Of a DNA stretch of 39,818 bases, positions 7,359 to 15,004 are shown piece after piece (within the stretch, counting starts at the first letter, position 1; each line of letters opens with the position of its first letter). Both the position numbers and the translations under genes were made by a program. Under the pieces are notes generated by a model, which did no database searches, had not been told where the DNA came from, and saw nothing but the letters and a program-made list of their open reading frames with translations. The stretch is from Spirochaetales bacterium (GTDB lineage: Bacteria > Spirochaetota > Spirochaetia > JABMQR01). The stretch lies in NCBI GenBank assembly GCA_018399255.1, contig JAGYPA010000031.1, positions 1 through 39,818 on the forward strand. Reading direction: 5' to 3'.

Positions 7359-8696
7359 TTAGAGCAGGCCTTTCGGCTGTTCTACCGCAGAACCGGGATT
7401 CTCTGCAAGATACGCCTTCATCCGGCTTTCCAGTTCCAGAACAACATTGAAAAGCGATTTTTCGGCTGTCTGCTTGCCAAGCAGATACTTCTGCAGTTCT
7501 TCATGCATCATGCCCTGGTGCATGTCGGTATAATTGAACGGTCCGAAAGCAACCGGTACCACCATGGCGGGATCGTTGAGCTGCTGTACGAAAGTCGCGT
7601 AGGGACCATCAGGCCCGTAAAAGGGATCGTCACCGACAGCGGTCTTTATCGGAATAAGTCCGGTAAGCTTGCAGTATTCGATATTGTTGTCAGGTCTGGT
7701 CAGAAACTCGATGAGCTGCCATGCAGCATCTTTATTTTTTGAAGATGAAGAGATCGAGTAGGCATAGGGTGAATTAACCGTATTGTAGATCATACCGTCT
7801 TTGTCACTGCTCGGCATCGGCATAACCATCCACTGATCGTCAGTCATGTTTTCAATGCAGGTAGCCGCTACTTCGGAATCGTTGATCAGGGTTCCTGTGA
7901 GACCGCCGACAAAATTATCAACCATCTCTACGAAGCCCCAGTTGATGGCATCTTTCGGGGCGGCGCCGTTAAGATAGAGGGCGCCCCACCGTTCATATGC
8001 ATCGACTGCTTCCTGGTTGGCGAAGAGAGTTGAACCGTCTTCTGCATAGGCGGATCCGCCCTGGAGGCTTTCCAGATAGACGTACAGGGGGTCGAAAGCT
8101 CCGCGTGAGCCGCGGAATGATGTTCCGTAACGGTTCTTGGCGGGATCGGTAAGGGCATAGACGGTGTCAAAGTATTCACTGTATGTCCAGCCTTTCTTTG
8201 GATCGAGGTCGAGGTTTGCCTCTTCCGCCCAGTCTTTGCGGACAAAAACACCCTTGACCATCATGCCGTCAGGAATAGTATAGATGTTTCCATAGAGCTC
8301 TTTCTCTGCTTTCCAGACGAGTTGTGTTACCGTTGCTGCATATTCATCAGTTGCGCTGCCGATATAGTCGGTGAGGGGAACAACCCATTCGGCTTCGGTG
8401 AATTGTCCGAGCCAGCCAGCCCAGGTGGTCATGACATCCGGGAGCTGGTTTGAAGCACCGAGAACGGTAAGTTTGTTGGCCGCATCATCCCACGGTACGC
8501 TTTCATAGACTACTTTGATTCCGGCTTCCTGTTCGAATTTGTCAAATGTGGTGGTGAAGTACTCCTGCCTGGTGGGGCTGGGAGATACGTCGATAAACCG
8601 CAGCTCAGTAGTTTGTTTTTCTGCTGACGGACCAGCAGCCAGACCAGCCATGATTGCGATAAAGGCAATCACTAATACAATTTTCTTTCTGTTCAT
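7359..8696 (-). CDS. Sugar ABC transporter substrate-binding protein, family 1 (CUT1)
   Basis: 445-residue periplasmic binding protein of the extracellular family 1 type. The N-terminus is a signal peptide (MNRKKIVLVIAFIAIMAGLA) followed by AGPSAEKQ; there is no lipobox cysteine, so it is probably cleaved by signal peptidase I, as seen in many spirochaete binding proteins. The mature part has the usual pattern: TTELRFIDVSPS, a Phe-rich helix, LPDVMTTWAGWLGQF, and PYAYSISSSSKNKDAAWQLI near the C-terminus. It is the first gene of the operon, with AAAGGAG before the ATG. Cargo is unproven; downstream glycosidases point to fucosylated or rhamnosylated glycans. Confidence 0.94.
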   Translation of the reverse strand: MNRKKIVLVIAFIAIMAGLAAGPSAEKQTTELRFIDVSPSPTRQEYFTTTFDKFEQEAGIKVVYESVPWDDAANKLTVLGASNQLPDVMTTWAGWLGQFTEAEWVVPLTDYIGSATDEYAATVTQLVWKAEKELYGNIYTIPDGMMVKGVFVRKDWAEEANLDLDPKKGWTYSEYFDTVYALTDPAKNRYGTSFRGSRGAFDPLYVYLESLQGGSAYAEDGSTLFANQEAVDAYERWGALYLNGAAPKDAINWGFVEMVDNFVGGLTGTLINDSEVAATCIENMTDDQWMVMPMPSSDKDGMIYNTVNSPYAYSISSSSKNKDAAWQLIEFLTRPDNNIEYCKLTGLIPIKTAVGDDPFYGPDGPYATFVQQLNDPAMVVPVAFGPFNYTDMHQGMMHEELQKYLLGKQTAEKSLFNVVLELESRMKAYLAENPGSAVEQPKGLL

Positions 8697-8740
8697 TCAT
8701 AACTCTCCTTTGGCTATAGAATTTCCAGCAAATATCTGCA

Positions 8741-8757
8741 TCTTGGCTACACCAAGA
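8741..8757. promoter_or_regulatory. Candidate operator (TCTTGG-N5-CCAAGA)
   Basis: Perfect inverted repeat with six-base arms and a five-base spacer, about 45 bases upstream of the binding-protein start. The TGG-N5-CCA core is compatible with sites of FadR-type GntR proteins, such as the one encoded in the operon. Binding is inferred. Confidence 0.45.
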
Positions 8758-8832
8758 AATGAACCCAAAATAGAACCAGAAAATATGAATTATATTCTAA
8801 AACTGTTGAAATATAGTATAATCTTGGCATAA

Positions 8833-8853
8833 TTGGTTCTAAATAAAAACCAG
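8833..8853. promoter_or_regulatory. Candidate operator (TTGGTT-N9-AACCAG)
   Basis: Imperfect inverted repeat TTGGTTCTA / AACCAG. The left arm, inverted, repeats the TAGAACCA motif found at 8771. It would fall near the promoter of the minus-strand operon. It could be a second GntR site; the evidence is only the dyad and the repeated motif. Confidence 0.35.
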
Positions 8854-8991
8854 TTGTTAAGACCATACTAGCACTTTTAGAAAATCTGTCAATAGAAAAA
8901 ATTGTGTTTTGTCATTTTTGGTTTTTACCTATTGTCGAAACGTTTTAAATGGCATTACATTAACGTATAACCATATAAAGGGAGGATGAGT

Positions 8992-9429
8992 ATGGCATCA
9001 GTAAAGGACATTTTAGAGCAGAAGGGCAGTGAAATTATCAGCGTCAGTGCGGATGACACTTTGGCGCAGGCAATTCTGAAGCTCACCCATTATAAAATCG
9101 GGGCAGTGCTGGTTGTTGATAAAGAAGGGGCGATAAAGGGAATTCTTTCCGAGCGTGATATTATCAGACATCTGGCAGGCCGCATCGATATTCCGACCAC
9201 CCATCCAGTTTCAGATGTAATGACAAAAGAGGTCACCTATGTAAAACCCCATCAAAGCCTGGAGTCGTGCCTTCAGCTTATGACAACCGGACGTTTCCGG
9301 CACCTGCCTGTAATGGACGGGGATAACCCGATAGGCATTGTTTCAATTGGCGATGTGGTAAAAGCGGTTCTGGCAGATCAGGCCCTGAAAATCGGTGAGT
9401 TGGAGTATTACATAACAAATACCTACTGA
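8992..9429 (+). CDS. Two-CBS-domain protein
   Basis: 145-residue cytoplasmic protein made almost entirely of two CBS motifs (a Bateman module), about residues 8-60 and 72-130, with the typical GILSERDIIRHLAG and GIVSIGDVVKAVL ends. Such modules bind adenine nucleotides (AMP, ATP, NADH or SAM) and sense energy state; stand-alone copies usually act on an unknown partner. The start at 8992 is preferred over the in-frame ATG at 8986 because GGAGG at 8981-8985 is then 6 bases away instead of directly abutting. It is followed after 139 bases by a sugar kinase on the same strand; a functional link is possible but not shown. Confidence 0.9.
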   Translation: MASVKDILEQKGSEIISVSADDTLAQAILKLTHYKIGAVLVVDKEGAIKGILSERDIIRHLAGRIDIPTTHPVSDVMTKEVTYVKPHQSLESCLQLMTTGRFRHLPVMDGDNPIGIVSIGDVVKAVLADQALKIGELEYYITNTY

Positions 9430-9568
9430 CAGATAATTAGAACAGATTTTTCGCCTTCAGCAGGCTTTCAGCACCTTGATATACCGGCTTCTCTGTGGAA
9501 TAGTGTGAGGGAACCGATAAATAACGAATTCCGGGTTCACATAATGTAATGACAGGAGAGGATACCGT

Positions 9569-11179
9569 ATGGCTGAAACAAGAGAGATTTCTGAAAGAGC
9601 GCAATTAATAGCTGCCGGAAAGGCTGCACTGGGAATCGAACTGGGTTCGACCAGGATAAAGGCTTCGTTAGTGGATTCGAAGGGAACTCCGCTGGCTTCG
9701 GGATCTTACGGTTGGGAAAATCAGCTGATTAACGGTATCTGGTCGTACGATCTGGAAGATGCACAAGTCGGGCTGTCAGCATGCTACGCAGATTTAGTCG
9801 ACAATGTTCAAAAAACCTACGGTGTTACCATCCGGAAGCTGGCAGCTTGCGGATTCAGCGGGATGATGCATGGGTATATCGTTCATGATACAGAAGGTGA
9901 GCTTCTTGTTCCGTTTCGAACGTGGAGAAATAACATAACCTCCGAAGCCTGTGCAGTTCTGACCGAGCTTTTTGACTTCGCCATTCCACAGCGGTGGAGC
10001 ATCGCCCATCTGTATCAGGCAATACTGAACGGAGAGGAGCATGTGGGGCAGATAGCCTCGCTGAAAACCCTTGCCGGATATATACATGAACAGCTTACCG
10101 GAAAACGGGTGATGGGTATCGGGGAGGCTTCCGGGATGTTTCCTATTGATCCTGACACCCTGGATTATGATCAGAAGATGATTGATGCTTTCGATACCCT
10201 GGCTGCTGATAAGGGCTTTACGTGGAAGCTGCGGGAAATACTGCCCCGAGTCCTCACTGCCGGGCAGTCGGCAGGATTACTTACAGAAAGCGGTGCGAAA
10301 CTGCTGGATCCCTCAGGAGTTCTGGAACCGGGTATTCCGGTTTGTCCTCCCGAGGGGGATGCCGGTACCGGGATGGCTGCTACCAACAGTGTTCGGGTAC
10401 GAACAGGCAACGTATCGGCCGGCACTTCGGTGTTTGCGATGCTGGTACTGGAAAAACGACTATCCAAGGTGCAGCCGCAGATTGATATCGTCATGACTCC
10501 TGATGGAAAACCTGCAGGAATGGCCCACTCGAACAACTGTACTTCGGATTACGATGCCTGGGTACAGCTGTTCAAGGAGTCGACAGAACTGCTGGGCCTG
10601 TCTGTTTCGGTACCCGAACTCTATGATAAACTGCTCGGATCTGCTCTGACTGCAGAGGCTGATGCCGGGGAACTCCTCCACATCAGTTATGTATCAGGAG
10701 AGCATGTTACGGGCTTTTCCGAAGGCCGACCGCTTTTCGTCCGAAAGCCGGGCAGCCGTTTCACCATCGGCAATGTGATGCGTTCTCTGTTGTTTACCTC
10801 CCTTTGCGCGCTTCGGACCGGGCTGAATATTCTCACCGAGGAAGAGGGCGTTGAGGTTGATGAAATTCGCGGCCACGGCGGCTTTTTCAAGACGGCCGAG
10901 GTTGGCCAGCGGATAATGGCTGCAGCAACCAGGACCCCTGTGAGTTTGCCGAAAACAGCAGGGGAGGGCGGAGCCTGGGGTATAGCCCTGCTGGCAGCCT
11001 TCATGGTTCGCGAGGATAAGTCAGTCGCCTTGCCCGATTATCTCGATGCCTTGATTGCTGACAGCATCAGTGAACCGGTAGTACCGAGACCTGAGGATAT
11101 CGCCGGCTTCGACCAATATTTCGCACGGTATCATGCGGGGCTGGCAATTGAGCGGGAAGCGGTCAGCACTTTCCCGTAG
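9569..11179 (+). CDS. FGGY-family carbohydrate kinase (xylulokinase-like)
   Basis: 536-residue ATP-dependent sugar kinase of the FGGY family, cytoplasmic. The N-terminal lobe has the phosphate-1 motif [18 protein letters not shown] (about 21-38) and [10 protein letters not shown], which corresponds to the GQMHG segment of xylulokinases. [11 protein letters not shown] and [13 protein letters not shown] are typical of a clade usually annotated only as FGGY carbohydrate kinase. The C-terminal lobe has [20 protein letters not shown] and [20 protein letters not shown]. The substrate is not certain: a ketopentose or deoxyketose (xylulose, ribulose, fuculose, rhamnulose) is likely given the sugar operons around it. 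AGGAGAGG lies 8 bases before the ATG. Confidence 0.9.
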   Translation: MAETREISERAQLIAAGKAALGIELGSTRIKASLVDSKGTPLASGSYGWENQLINGIWSYDLEDAQVGLSACYADLVDNVQKTYGVTIRKLAACGFSGMMHGYIVHDTEGELLVPFRTWRNNITSEACAVLTELFDFAIPQRWSIAHLYQAILNGEEHVGQIASLKTLAGYIHEQLTGKRVMGIGEASGMFPIDPDTLDYDQKMIDAFDTLAADKGFTWKLREILPRVLTAGQSAGLLTESGAKLLDPSGVLEPGIPVCPPEGDAGTGMAATNSVRVRTGNVSAGTSVFAMLVLEKRLSKVQPQIDIVMTPDGKPAGMAHSNNCTSDYDAWVQLFKESTELLGLSVSVPELYDKLLGSALTAEADAGELLHISYVSGEHVTGFSEGRPLFVRKPGSRFTIGNVMRSLLFTSLCALRTGLNILTEEEGVEVDEIRGHGGFFKTAEVGQRIMAAATRTPVSLPKTAGEGGAWGIALLAAFMVREDKSVALPDYLDALIADSISEPVVPRPEDIAGFDQYFARYHAGLAIEREAVSTFP

Positions 11180-11219
11180 GGCAGGGCAATCTTCGCGAAA
11201 AGATATGATAAAATTTGTA

Positions 11220-11264
11220 AGGTATATATTTGCCCAAACCCATTATTCTCAGTAATATATACCT
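11220..11264 (+). promoter_or_regulatory. Leaderless promoter bracketed by a perfect 11-bp inverted repeat
   Basis: AGGTATATATT (11220-11230) and its exact complement AATATATACCT (11254-11264) flank a possible promoter: TTGCCC at 11230 and TAATAT at 11253 with a 17-base spacer. The ATG of the next gene follows the -10 box by six bases and no Shine-Dalgarno is present, so the message would start at or next to the ATG. The repeat covers both promoter boxes and may be an operator; in RNA it would not be transcribed if the start is at 11265. Confidence 0.5.
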
Positions 11265-11735
11265 ATGACAACAAAACAGCGTAAAATAGTTGGAAATGTT
11301 TCCTTGGCTGCAGTGTTTATTATGATGTGCGCCCTGCAGCTCTGGTTTACCATGCTGATCCTCTTTGCTTTCGGGCTTATTCTCACTTTGATCAGCAGAC
11401 GGAGGAATTTCTGTTCTGCATACTGTCCGATGGGAACCGTGCAGGATGCCTTTTATAAGAAGCATGAGTATCGGAATGAGAAGCTCTACCGGCTTCTTCA
11501 GTCCCGCAGCGCTGTTATTATCTTTGCAGCGATATTCTGGGGAGCGGTTTCAGCATCCATATTTTTGCTTCATCCTGTTCCTGGCAAATTGTGGCAGGCT
11601 ATGCTCAGCATTATGCTTGGCAGCGCGGCGGTTGCTGTACTGCTGCAGAATCTAACCAGGAAGCGGGTCTGGTGTTCTACCATTTGTCCCTATGGGAACA
11701 TTCTCGGACAGGTTGTTAAGCGTGATAAAAAATGA
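11265..11735 (+). CDS. Small membrane protein with two CX3CP iron-sulfur motifs (NapH/YccM-like)
   Basis: 156-residue protein with a hydrophobic N-terminal hairpin (about 8-44), then FCSAYCPMGTVQDAF, two further membrane helices (about 83-127) and WCSTICPYGNILGQV near the C-terminus. The paired C-x3-C-P motifs between membrane helices are characteristic of the 4Fe-4S-binding/NapH/NosR-C-terminal membrane family that passes electrons across or along the membrane. It lacks the two CX2CX2CX3CP ferredoxin clusters of full-length NapH, so it is a minimal form. No partner flavoprotein or oxidoreductase lies nearby. The exact redox partner is unknown. Confidence 0.82.
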   Translation: MTTKQRKIVGNVSLAAVFIMMCALQLWFTMLILFAFGLILTLISRRRNFCSAYCPMGTVQDAFYKKHEYRNEKLYRLLQSRSAVIIFAAIFWGAVSASIFLLHPVPGKLWQAMLSIMLGSAAVAVLLQNLTRKRVWCSTICPYGNILGQVVKRDKK

Positions 11736-11785
11736 AATCGACTGCACAGTAAACTGATTTTACGGTAAACCGACTGCACGGTTGA

Positions 11786-12670
11786 TTACGGATTCCGGTT
11801 CCGGCTCTGCTTCAGGTGGTGCAGAGCCCGGATTTGCCCTTCGATTTCCTTCTCTCCCGACCAATCTGCATCGTTCCAGCCCTCGATATCTACCGTACCC
11901 CGGTAGGCGCCCTCACGGAGTATACGGAATACGGAAGCCCAGTCTGAATCCCCGAATCCCGGCAGGCAGGAAGTGTACCATTTTTTTGCACCGTAAAGGC
12001 CCTTACGGTGCAGCAGTTCATGGTCAATTCGGGCATCCTTTCCGTGGATGTGATATATCCTCGGCAGCCACTCCCGCAGCTGATCAATCGGATCGGCCAG
12101 GGCTTCAACCTGATGGCACGGTTCCCATTCCAGCCCGAGAGATAGTGAGGGAACCGCTTCAAACATAAGATCCCAGGCATCAGGATTTATGGCAATATTC
12201 CAGCGTCCTGTCTTCCAGGTATCTCCCAGGCGGCAGTTTTCGAAAGCCAGAAAGATATCATCTGCTTCAGCCTGTTCTGCCAGCGGAGCAAATACCCGCT
12301 TCCATGCCTCAATTGATTCGGGGACAGATTTTCCCGGCACACGTCCTGCGAACCCGCTCACAATGAAACCGGGGTCAGCCATGGCAGCGGCCTGCTCCAT
12401 CAGCACCTTGAAACTGCGGAGCGTCTCATCTCCCCGGTCATCACCTCGCAGGGGATTTCCATAGACCGAAAGCGAACGTATCCAGGTGCCCGTCGCATCT
12501 GCCGCTTCGACAGCCTGTTCGATGACCGGCGTAATATCGGCTGGACCGATTGTCTCCCAGAACTGGATCGAGAAGCATTCAAACCCTTCCCGGGCAAGAT
12601 TTCGTATAGCCTGTGCCGGGTTGGCATCACCTTTTATCAGGGTTCCAATGGCGCAGCTTGAGTTATTCAT
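11786..12670 (-). CDS. Sugar phosphate isomerase/epimerase family protein (TIM barrel)
   Basis: 294-residue xylose-isomerase-like TIM barrel (AP_endonuc_2 fold), cytoplasmic. Metal-site candidates are the Glu of FLAFENCRLGD, the acidic residue and His of LGLEWEPCHQV, the HIHGKDARID segment and the C-terminal Glu of TVDIEGWND. Members isomerise or epimerise sugars, inosose or keto-sugar acids; the substrate is unknown. Its ATG overlaps the stop of the oxidoreductase (ATGA at 12667-12670), so the two are translationally coupled, a pairing typical of inositol or glucoside oxidation pathways. Confidence 0.88.
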   Translation of the reverse strand: MNNSSCAIGTLIKGDANPAQAIRNLAREGFECFSIQFWETIGPADITPVIEQAVEAADATGTWIRSLSVYGNPLRGDDRGDETLRSFKVLMEQAAAMADPGFIVSGFAGRVPGKSVPESIEAWKRVFAPLAEQAEADDIFLAFENCRLGDTWKTGRWNIAINPDAWDLMFEAVPSLSLGLEWEPCHQVEALADPIDQLREWLPRIYHIHGKDARIDHELLHRKGLYGAKKWYTSCLPGFGDSDWASVFRILREGAYRGTVDIEGWNDADWSGEKEIEGQIRALHHLKQSRNRNP

Positions 12671-13839
12671 CTCGGAAGCCCTCCCGGAGCCAGCCGATCG
12701 AGCAGCTCCTGAACCCGATGTCCGTGGGAGAAATCGGGATAGACAGATTTCTCCGCTTCGGGTAGCGGTGGTATTTTGCGATTGGTAAGGGTTCTCAGTT
12801 CCTGATCCTGATCCTGATCCTGATCCTGATCCTGATCCTGATCCTGATCCTGGAGCGCCTGCCGGTGCCGGGAAGACTCAGCCAAAGCAGCAAACTCTTC
12901 GTAGGTGCTGACCGGCGACTCACCAGGTACCGTCTGCACGGCAGTTTCTTCAGGATTGAACAGTTCGATGCTGGTTCGAGATTTACGTAAATCCAGCTCG
13001 GCTCTTCCCCCGGTTCCCCTGACGGTTATGGTAAAATCATCGACTGCATCAGGTTCTATCAGGCTCAGCCTGAGGCTCACCGGGATGCTTGCGGGAAGCT
13101 CTCCACGGGCGGAAATATCAACCCAGACCGGACCTGGATGAACGAGAAACTCCTCACTGACAGCTTTCCAGGGAAGTTTTCCTGCACCGGCAGCGTCGAC
13201 CAGGTTTAAAGATGCAGCTGGTTCATCAATCTGAAGATCGCCAAAGAGGAAGAGGAGGGCATCGATCACATGGCTTCCCAGATCCCCGATCACCCCTCCG
13301 GTGCTCACATCGGGCAGCAGGCGCCATTTCCAGCGAGGTACCGTCCGCCAGTCGCCCCACAGAGCATTTGCAGCCCAGCCCTGAAGGTAGGCTATATCAA
13401 CCGATTGAATCTTCCCGAGAGACTGCTCCTGAATAAGCCTGCGCAGGGCATGCAGGGCGGGAGCATTGCGCTTGCTGAAATTGACATAGTTCGGAACGGA
13501 AGCTTCTTCGGCAGCATCGGCCATTGCCCGGGTTTCAGAAAGCGTTCGACCCAGGGGTTTTTCACAGAATACCGCCAACCCGTGCCGGAGGGCAGAGATG
13601 CAGATATCGGCATGTCGGGAATCAACAACGGCACAGGAGAGAGCATCTGCTTCCCCGCTGTCCAGGAGAGGGGCCATGCTATCAAAATAGCGCGGAATGT
13701 TGTGCAGGAGAGCAAAACTCTCTGCATGGGCCATAACGTGATCCTTACAGGCGGAAATCGTGCACCCGGGAACGGCCCGGAATTTCCGTACCTGATACCC
13801 GGCCATGCCTCCGCTTCCCGCTATCGCCAAACGAACCAA
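12667..13839 (-). CDS. Gfo/Idh/MocA family NAD(P)-dependent oxidoreductase
   Basis: 390 residues. The N-terminal Rossmann fold begins RLAIAGSGGMAGYQV, and FCEKPLGRTLSETRAM carries the conserved E-K-P motif whose Lys is catalytic. GDLGSHVIDALLFLFGDLQ supplies the second-domain His expected near the active site. Enzymes of this family oxidise sugar or polyol hydroxyls. Near the C-terminus a run of eight Gln-Asp pairs (about residues 330-346) is encoded by a hexanucleotide repeat and lies in a probable surface loop. The gene is second in the LacI-led operon, four bases after the regulator stop. Confidence 0.9.
   Translation of the reverse strand: MVRLAIAGSGGMAGYQVRKFRAVPGCTISACKDHVMAHAESFALLHNIPRYFDSMAPLLDSGEADALSCAVVDSRHADICISALRHGLAVFCEKPLGRTLSETRAMADAAEEASVPNYVNFSKRNAPALHALRRLIQEQSLGKIQSVDIAYLQGWAANALWGDWRTVPRWKWRLLPDVSTGGVIGDLGSHVIDALLFLFGDLQIDEPAASLNLVDAAGAGKLPWKAVSEEFLVHPGPVWVDISARGELPASIPVSLRLSLIEPDAVDDFTITVRGTGGRAELDLRKSRTSIELFNPEETAVQTVPGESPVSTYEEFAALAESSRHRQALQDQDQDQDQDQDQDQDQELRTLTNRKIPPLPEAEKSVYPDFSHGHRVQELLDRLAPGGLPR
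12801..12852. repeat. Hexanucleotide microsatellite CCTGAT x 8.7
   Basis: Eight perfect copies of CCTGAT plus CCTG, inside the oxidoreductase gene, where it encodes alternating Gln and Asp. Because the unit is six bases, changes in copy number keep the reading frame and only lengthen or shorten the loop by two residues per unit. Confidence 0.95.
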
Positions 13840-13843
13840 AGTG

Positions 13844-14881
13844 TTACCCCTTATCAGCTTTATCAGATTTTTCAGCTGCTGAAGTTGAATTACGAACGAT
13901 GAAATCGGTCTGCAGCCATTCCTGAACCGGTTCCTGCCGTTTCCCCTCTAAAATTGAGATCAGCAGCCGGGCGGCATGCCTTGCCAACGCCGTAACCGGG
14001 TGATCAATGGTTGACAGAGTCGGGGAGACATCGGTTACCGGGGGAAGATTATCGTACCCGATTACATTCAGATCCTGCGGAACCCGTAACCCTTCTTCTG
14101 CTGCATAGGCCAGCACACCGAATGCGCAGCGATCTGAGCTGGTCATAATCAGCGTCGGGGTGTCACCCTTGCCGCCGAGGAGGCGGGACGCACCCAGATA
14201 TCCAGAAGTTTTAGAGAAATCTCCCTCTGTTACCGTTGTTTTTACATCGAACTCTGAGGCCAGCCGGTTAAATACCTCCAGACGGTCCGTAGCATTGCGG
14301 AACTGCATATCCCCGGTTATATAGCCGAAATGACGGTGACCCAGGCGGATACTGTGGGCAAAGGCCTTACGCATGCCGCTTTCGGGAAGGGCATCGACAC
14401 TGTTGAGCCCCTCATGATAGTTGTTTATCAGCACAAAGGGTACCCCTTGCTCCCTGAGTCCGTAGAATGGCCGAAAATCGGCCCGCGTCACTGCAAAAAG
14501 CAGTCCGTCCACAGTTTTTGAACGGATAAGCGTGTAGTAGTCCTCGGTATCGACACTTTTACGGTCCAGGATAATTGTCGCCGAATAGCCCGCGGCATCG
14601 GTTTCCAGCACCACACCGTCGAGCAGCGCAGGAAAGTAAGACCGAGAAAAGGGAGGAAACGACTCATAGGAGGGTACCACGAACCCGATCATGTTGGTTC
14701 TCTTGCTGGCAAAAAGGGTAGCCTGACGGGATCGTATATAGCCAAGCTCCTTGGCTGCCCTGCGCACCTTCTCCTTGATCGGATCGGAGATCAGGGGAGA
14801 ATCGTTCAATGCCCGTGAGACTGTGGATTCGGATACACCGGCCAGCTTCGCCACATCCGCCCTGCTTGGTCTTGTATTCAT
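13844..14881 (-). CDS. LacI-family transcriptional regulator
   Basis: 345 residues. The N-terminal helix-turn-helix (RADVAKLAGVSESTVSRALN) with the hinge helix region (RRAAKELGYIRSRQA) is followed by a periplasmic-binding-protein-like effector domain (from about residue 55, NMIGFVVPSYESF). The start at 14881 is chosen because it fits the family N-terminus and has GATGAG a few bases upstream; an ATG at 14887 is equally possible, and the frame extends to 14926 without a ribosome-binding site. It is the first gene of a regulator-oxidoreductase-isomerase operon and probably responds to a sugar handled by that operon and perhaps by the neighbouring ABC operon. Confidence 0.92.
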   Translation of the reverse strand: MNTRPSRADVAKLAGVSESTVSRALNDSPLISDPIKEKVRRAAKELGYIRSRQATLFASKRTNMIGFVVPSYESFPPFSRSYFPALLDGVVLETDAAGYSATIILDRKSVDTEDYYTLIRSKTVDGLLFAVTRADFRPFYGLREQGVPFVLINNYHEGLNSVDALPESGMRKAFAHSIRLGHRHFGYITGDMQFRNATDRLEVFNRLASEFDVKTTVTEGDFSKTSGYLGASRLLGGKGDTPTLIMTSSDRCAFGVLAYAAEEGLRVPQDLNVIGYDNLPPVTDVSPTLSTIDHPVTALARHAARLLISILEGKRQEPVQEWLQTDFIVRNSTSAAEKSDKADKG

Positions 14882-14953
14882 ACGCATCTCATCATATCCA
14901 GAAATAGAGGATTTTTCCAGCAGCATGCTGGTACTGGGCGCTAGGCGCTGGTG

Positions 14954-14990
14954 AATAAAAAAGAAAGCCGGGGCTGTGAAAACCCCGGCT
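14954..14990 (-). terminator. Rho-independent terminator of the CUT2 sugar operon
   Basis: Perfect stem AGCCGGGG/CCCCGGCT (14966-14973 with 14983-14990) and a nine-base loop, followed on the minus strand by TTCTTTTTTAT. It lies 15 bases after the stop of the binding-protein gene at 15005 and ahead of the LacI gene, so it separates the two minus-strand operons. Confidence 0.93.
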
Positions 14991-15004
14991 GCTGAAGTGC
15001 CGAT

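Larger units (their letters stand above)
8697..8991. promoter_or_regulatory. Divergent AT-rich control region between the sugar operon and the CBS gene
   Basis: About 295 bases with no gene. For the plus-strand CBS gene, TTGTCG at 8932 and TACATT at 8956 (18-base spacer) are a plausible promoter, with an AAACGTTT palindrome between them (8938-8945) resembling the CG-centred half-sites of LacI-type operators. For the minus-strand operon several TATAAT/TATACT-like boxes occur between 8780 and 8830, but no single pair is convincing. The motif TAGAACCA occurs at 8771 and inverted at 8834-8841, and ATCTTGGC occurs at 8740 and 8821, so repeated regulator binding is likely. Confidence 0.5.

Noticed and set aside
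11768..11783. AACCG-N6-CGGTT between convergent genes as a terminator
   Set aside because: The stem has only five pairs and no T-run follows on either strand.
12801..12852. Direct repeats as a CRISPR array
   Set aside because: The unit is only six bases with no spacers, so it is a microsatellite within a coding sequence.
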